Of a stretch of DNA of 64,000 nt, positions 62,872 to 64,000 are shown piece after piece; positions within the stretch are counted from its first letter, which is position 1, and each line of letters opens with the position of its first letter. The position numbers and the translations under genes were made by a program. The notes under the pieces are model-generated. The model saw nothing but the letters and a program-made list of their open reading frames with translations. It was not told the origin of the DNA and searched no databases. The stretch is taken from positions 16,853 through 80,852 of the forward strand of contig JAQTZL010000009.1 in NCBI GenBank assembly GCA_028687755.1, written 5' to 3'. This DNA is from Candidatus Nanopelagicales bacterium. Lineage in GTDB: Bacteria; Actinomycetota; Actinomycetes; S36-B12.

Positions 62872-62907
62872 GCAAAAAAGAAAAGCCACCCCACGGTGGT
62901 CTTTTCT
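62872..62907 (-). terminator. Cassette-type terminator, copy 4
   Basis: Identical in the core to copy 1 (GCAAAAAAGAAAAG, CCACCCCACGGTGG, TCTTTTCT). It closes the 147-aa gene just upstream of the leader-D promoter. Confidence 0.85.
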
Positions 62908-62924
62908 TCGGTCACCGGAATTTT

Positions 62925-63368
62925 TCAAACGGTTTTGCGTTCCCTGAACTCCATCCTTACCACAGCTGTCATCTTCAACAGTTCGGTATGCGGAATGGTA
63001 GCAAAGATCTGCTGTGCTTTGACCAAAGTTGCGAGTGTGATCTCGGCGGTCTCTTCATCCAACACTTTCAGATCCTTCAGTTGGTCCAGCAGATCTTTCA
63101 GGGGTTTCGTCTCAAATGGTCTTCCTGTCTTCCCTGACCACATCTCCAGGATCCTTATGTACTGTTGCAATGTGTGCCAGTACGACATAGGCTTCCCAGA
63201 GACGTCTCTGTAGATAGTGATGCCGTGCTCATCCACCTCAGCTTGTCCAGTCTCTATGACCCGTTTAAGGGCCTCCTCGAAGGGTCTGAACAACACAAAA
63301 CTGTTGACCAGGACAGGGGGTCTTGCGACGATCTTACCTGGTCTGTATTTCTTCTTAGCTGTCGCCAT
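62925..63368 (-). CDS. Accessory cassette protein, 147 aa
   Basis: The start is ATG 63368 behind GAAAGAGAG. The basic N-terminus 'ATAKKKYRPGKIVARPP' is followed by a helical body ('LKDLLDQLKDLKVLDEETAEITLATL'). It ends at cassette terminator copy 4 but lacks the conserved leader, starting instead just below the terminator of the structured RNA. No recognised family. Confidence 0.6.
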   Translation of the reverse strand: MATAKKKYRPGKIVARPPVLVNSFVLFRPFEEALKRVIETGQAEVDEHGITIYRDVSGKPMSYWHTLQQYIRILEMWSGKTGRPFETKPLKDLLDQLKDLKVLDEETAEITLATLVKAQQIFATIPHTELLKMTAVVRMEFRERKTV

Positions 63369-63400
63369 GTTTCTCTCTTTCAGGTAAACGATAAAAAGAC

Positions 63401-63426
63401 ACACTCAGGTCCGGAGACCTGAGTGT
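63401..63426 (-). terminator. Terminator after the structured RNA
   Basis: ACACTCAGGTC/GACCTGAGTGT, an 11-bp perfect stem with a CGGA loop, then TCTTTTTATC on the minus strand. Confidence 0.85.
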
Positions 63427-63429
63427 GTT

Positions 63430-63715
63430 TTAAGTTTTCATCAACTAGGGAGCCCACGAACGCTCCCCTGTCGGATCTTATCTGACATGCCGCCAGCATA
63501 GCTGGTAGGTGCCAAAGATCCTCAAGGGCAACGCCCTCCCTTTAGGGAGGTTCAAGGCCGTCACTTGTAGGCATTCGGTCTATCCTGCTTCCGCAGCGAC
63601 ATCGACCTGGTGGCTTACCAACACCAGACGGTTCCAACCGGCGCAAAAGTCCCGTCCACCTCTGCGCTACCGTGCCGGATACACGGTTTTCCGTCACATT
63701 ATACACCCGTGGGTA
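63430..63715 (-). ncRNA. Candidate structured non-coding RNA
   Basis: About 290 nt with no convincing gene on either strand. The minus strand folds by eye into many short hairpins: ACGG/CCGT, GCGCA/TGCGC, CTGGTG/CACCAG, CCTCCC-TAAA-GGGAGG, GGGC-GTT-GCCC, CCAGC-TAT-GCTGG enclosed by GATCTT/AAGATC, and GGGAGC/GCTCCC. It ends at a strong terminator. It is not a tRNA, tmRNA, RNase P or group I intron by sequence. A 50-codon GTG frame exists near its 5' end but has no ribosome site. Confidence 0.55.
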
Positions 63716-63718
63716 TTA

Positions 63719-64000
63719 TTACGTTACCATGGGTGACAGGTCTTCGTGACTGAGGGTATCATAACCGAAGTCACGAGAGTGGACATGATGACGGAGGGCT
63801 ATCTTCATGGCCTCTTCTGGCGTGTAGCCAGCTTGCAGAAGTCCGACCAGCAAATCATCCATAGAGCCGTTTGTGTAATATGAGCTAGGATCTATGACCT
63901 GGATAGTCAGTTTCAGGATTGGAAGCACTTTCTTTTCAGGTTGCTCCAGCTTGATACCGAGGTAAAAGAACCACGAACTTGTCATCACAAAAGTGCTGCG
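63719..64000 (-). CDS. Hypothetical protein, N-terminus possibly beyond the window
   Basis: At least 89 aa. An in-frame GTG-ATG pair is at 63983-63988, but the frame stays open to the window edge and no ribosome site is visible, so the true start may lie outside. 'SMDDLLVGLLQAGYTPEEAMKIALRH' looks like a UBA-like three-helix segment. Function unknown. Confidence 0.55.
   Translation of the reverse strand, partial: RSTFVMTSSWFFYLGIKLEQPEKKVLPILKLTIQVIDPSSYYTNGSMDDLLVGLLQAGYTPEEAMKIALRHHVHSRDFGYDTLSHEDLSPMVT

Noticed and set aside
63430..63715. tRNA, tmRNA or a third group I intron
   Set aside because: No cloverleaf with T-arm and acceptor, no tmRNA ends, and no P/R/S core elements.
1..64000. 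CRISPR array or direct-repeat locus
   Set aside because: The repeats found are terminators, leaders or inverted repeats; none forms regularly spaced direct repeats with unique spacers.
1..64000. Phage tubulin PhuZ and major capsid protein
   Set aside because: No tubulin GGGTGSG-type motif and no convincing capsid candidate other than the gene called ChmA; both probably lie outside the window.

Overview
The window is a piece of a nucleus-forming jumbo phage genome of the phiKZ type (Chimalliviridae-like). The sequence basis is the set of split multisubunit RNA polymerase genes. The beta and beta' C-terminal halves lie side by side at 4.2-8.2 kb. The beta' N-terminal half, with its zinc-ribbon cysteines and catalytic motif, is at 55-57.9 kb. 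A large virion-RNAP-type beta subunit is at 39-43.9 kb. From memory of phiKZ gene order (gp54 ChmA, gp55, gp68, gp69, gp70, gp71-73, gp74), the 616-aa gene just upstream of the beta' N-half is placed as the nuclear shell protein chimallin (ChmA), and the 507-, 506- and 446-aa genes upstream of the beta C-half as candidates for gp68, gp69 and gp70. These placements rest on order and length and need profile searches. The host cannot be read from the sequence.

Layout. 0-21.9 kb is a mostly minus-strand core block: helicase, RNAP halves, dCMP deaminase, possible fifth RNAP subunit, SSB-like protein, ATP-grasp protein, SbcD/Mre11-like nuclease. 22-38.4 kb is a tail/adsorption region: two Kelch-propeller fibres on the plus strand, a secreted lytic transglycosylase, a papain-like YiiX-type protein, structural proteins, a 1462-aa repeat fibre, a methyltransferase and a fibre-associated protein. 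39-46.5 kb holds the intron-split beta gene and the terminase large subunit. 46.5-54.9 kb mixes accessory cassettes, structural genes, a DHH phosphoesterase and a tyrosine-phosphatase-like protein. 55-60.7 kb holds the intron-split beta' gene, an overlooked 34-aa membrane microprotein and ChmA. 60.8-64 kb holds a plus-strand gene, small accessory genes and a structured non-coding transcript.

Regulation is unusually readable. A promoter-like motif CATRTATAnnnACTG recurs on the minus strand ahead of core and accessory operons. Four small accessory operons also share a roughly 60-nt 5' leader with a covarying stem placed next to the Shine-Dalgarno. Four accessory genes end in near-identical terminators. 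One cassette gene (51074-51442) is a clear DUF1874/AcrIII-1 ring-nuclease homologue, which fits a nucleus-forming phage whose mRNAs are exposed to type III CRISPR. Three of the cassette genes are packed with perfect inverted repeats inside the coding sequence; nothing in their protein function explains this.

Two sister group I introns interrupt two different RNAP genes at conserved positions. One lies inside the catalytic NADFDGD motif and carries an HNH endonuclease; the other, in beta, has no ORF.
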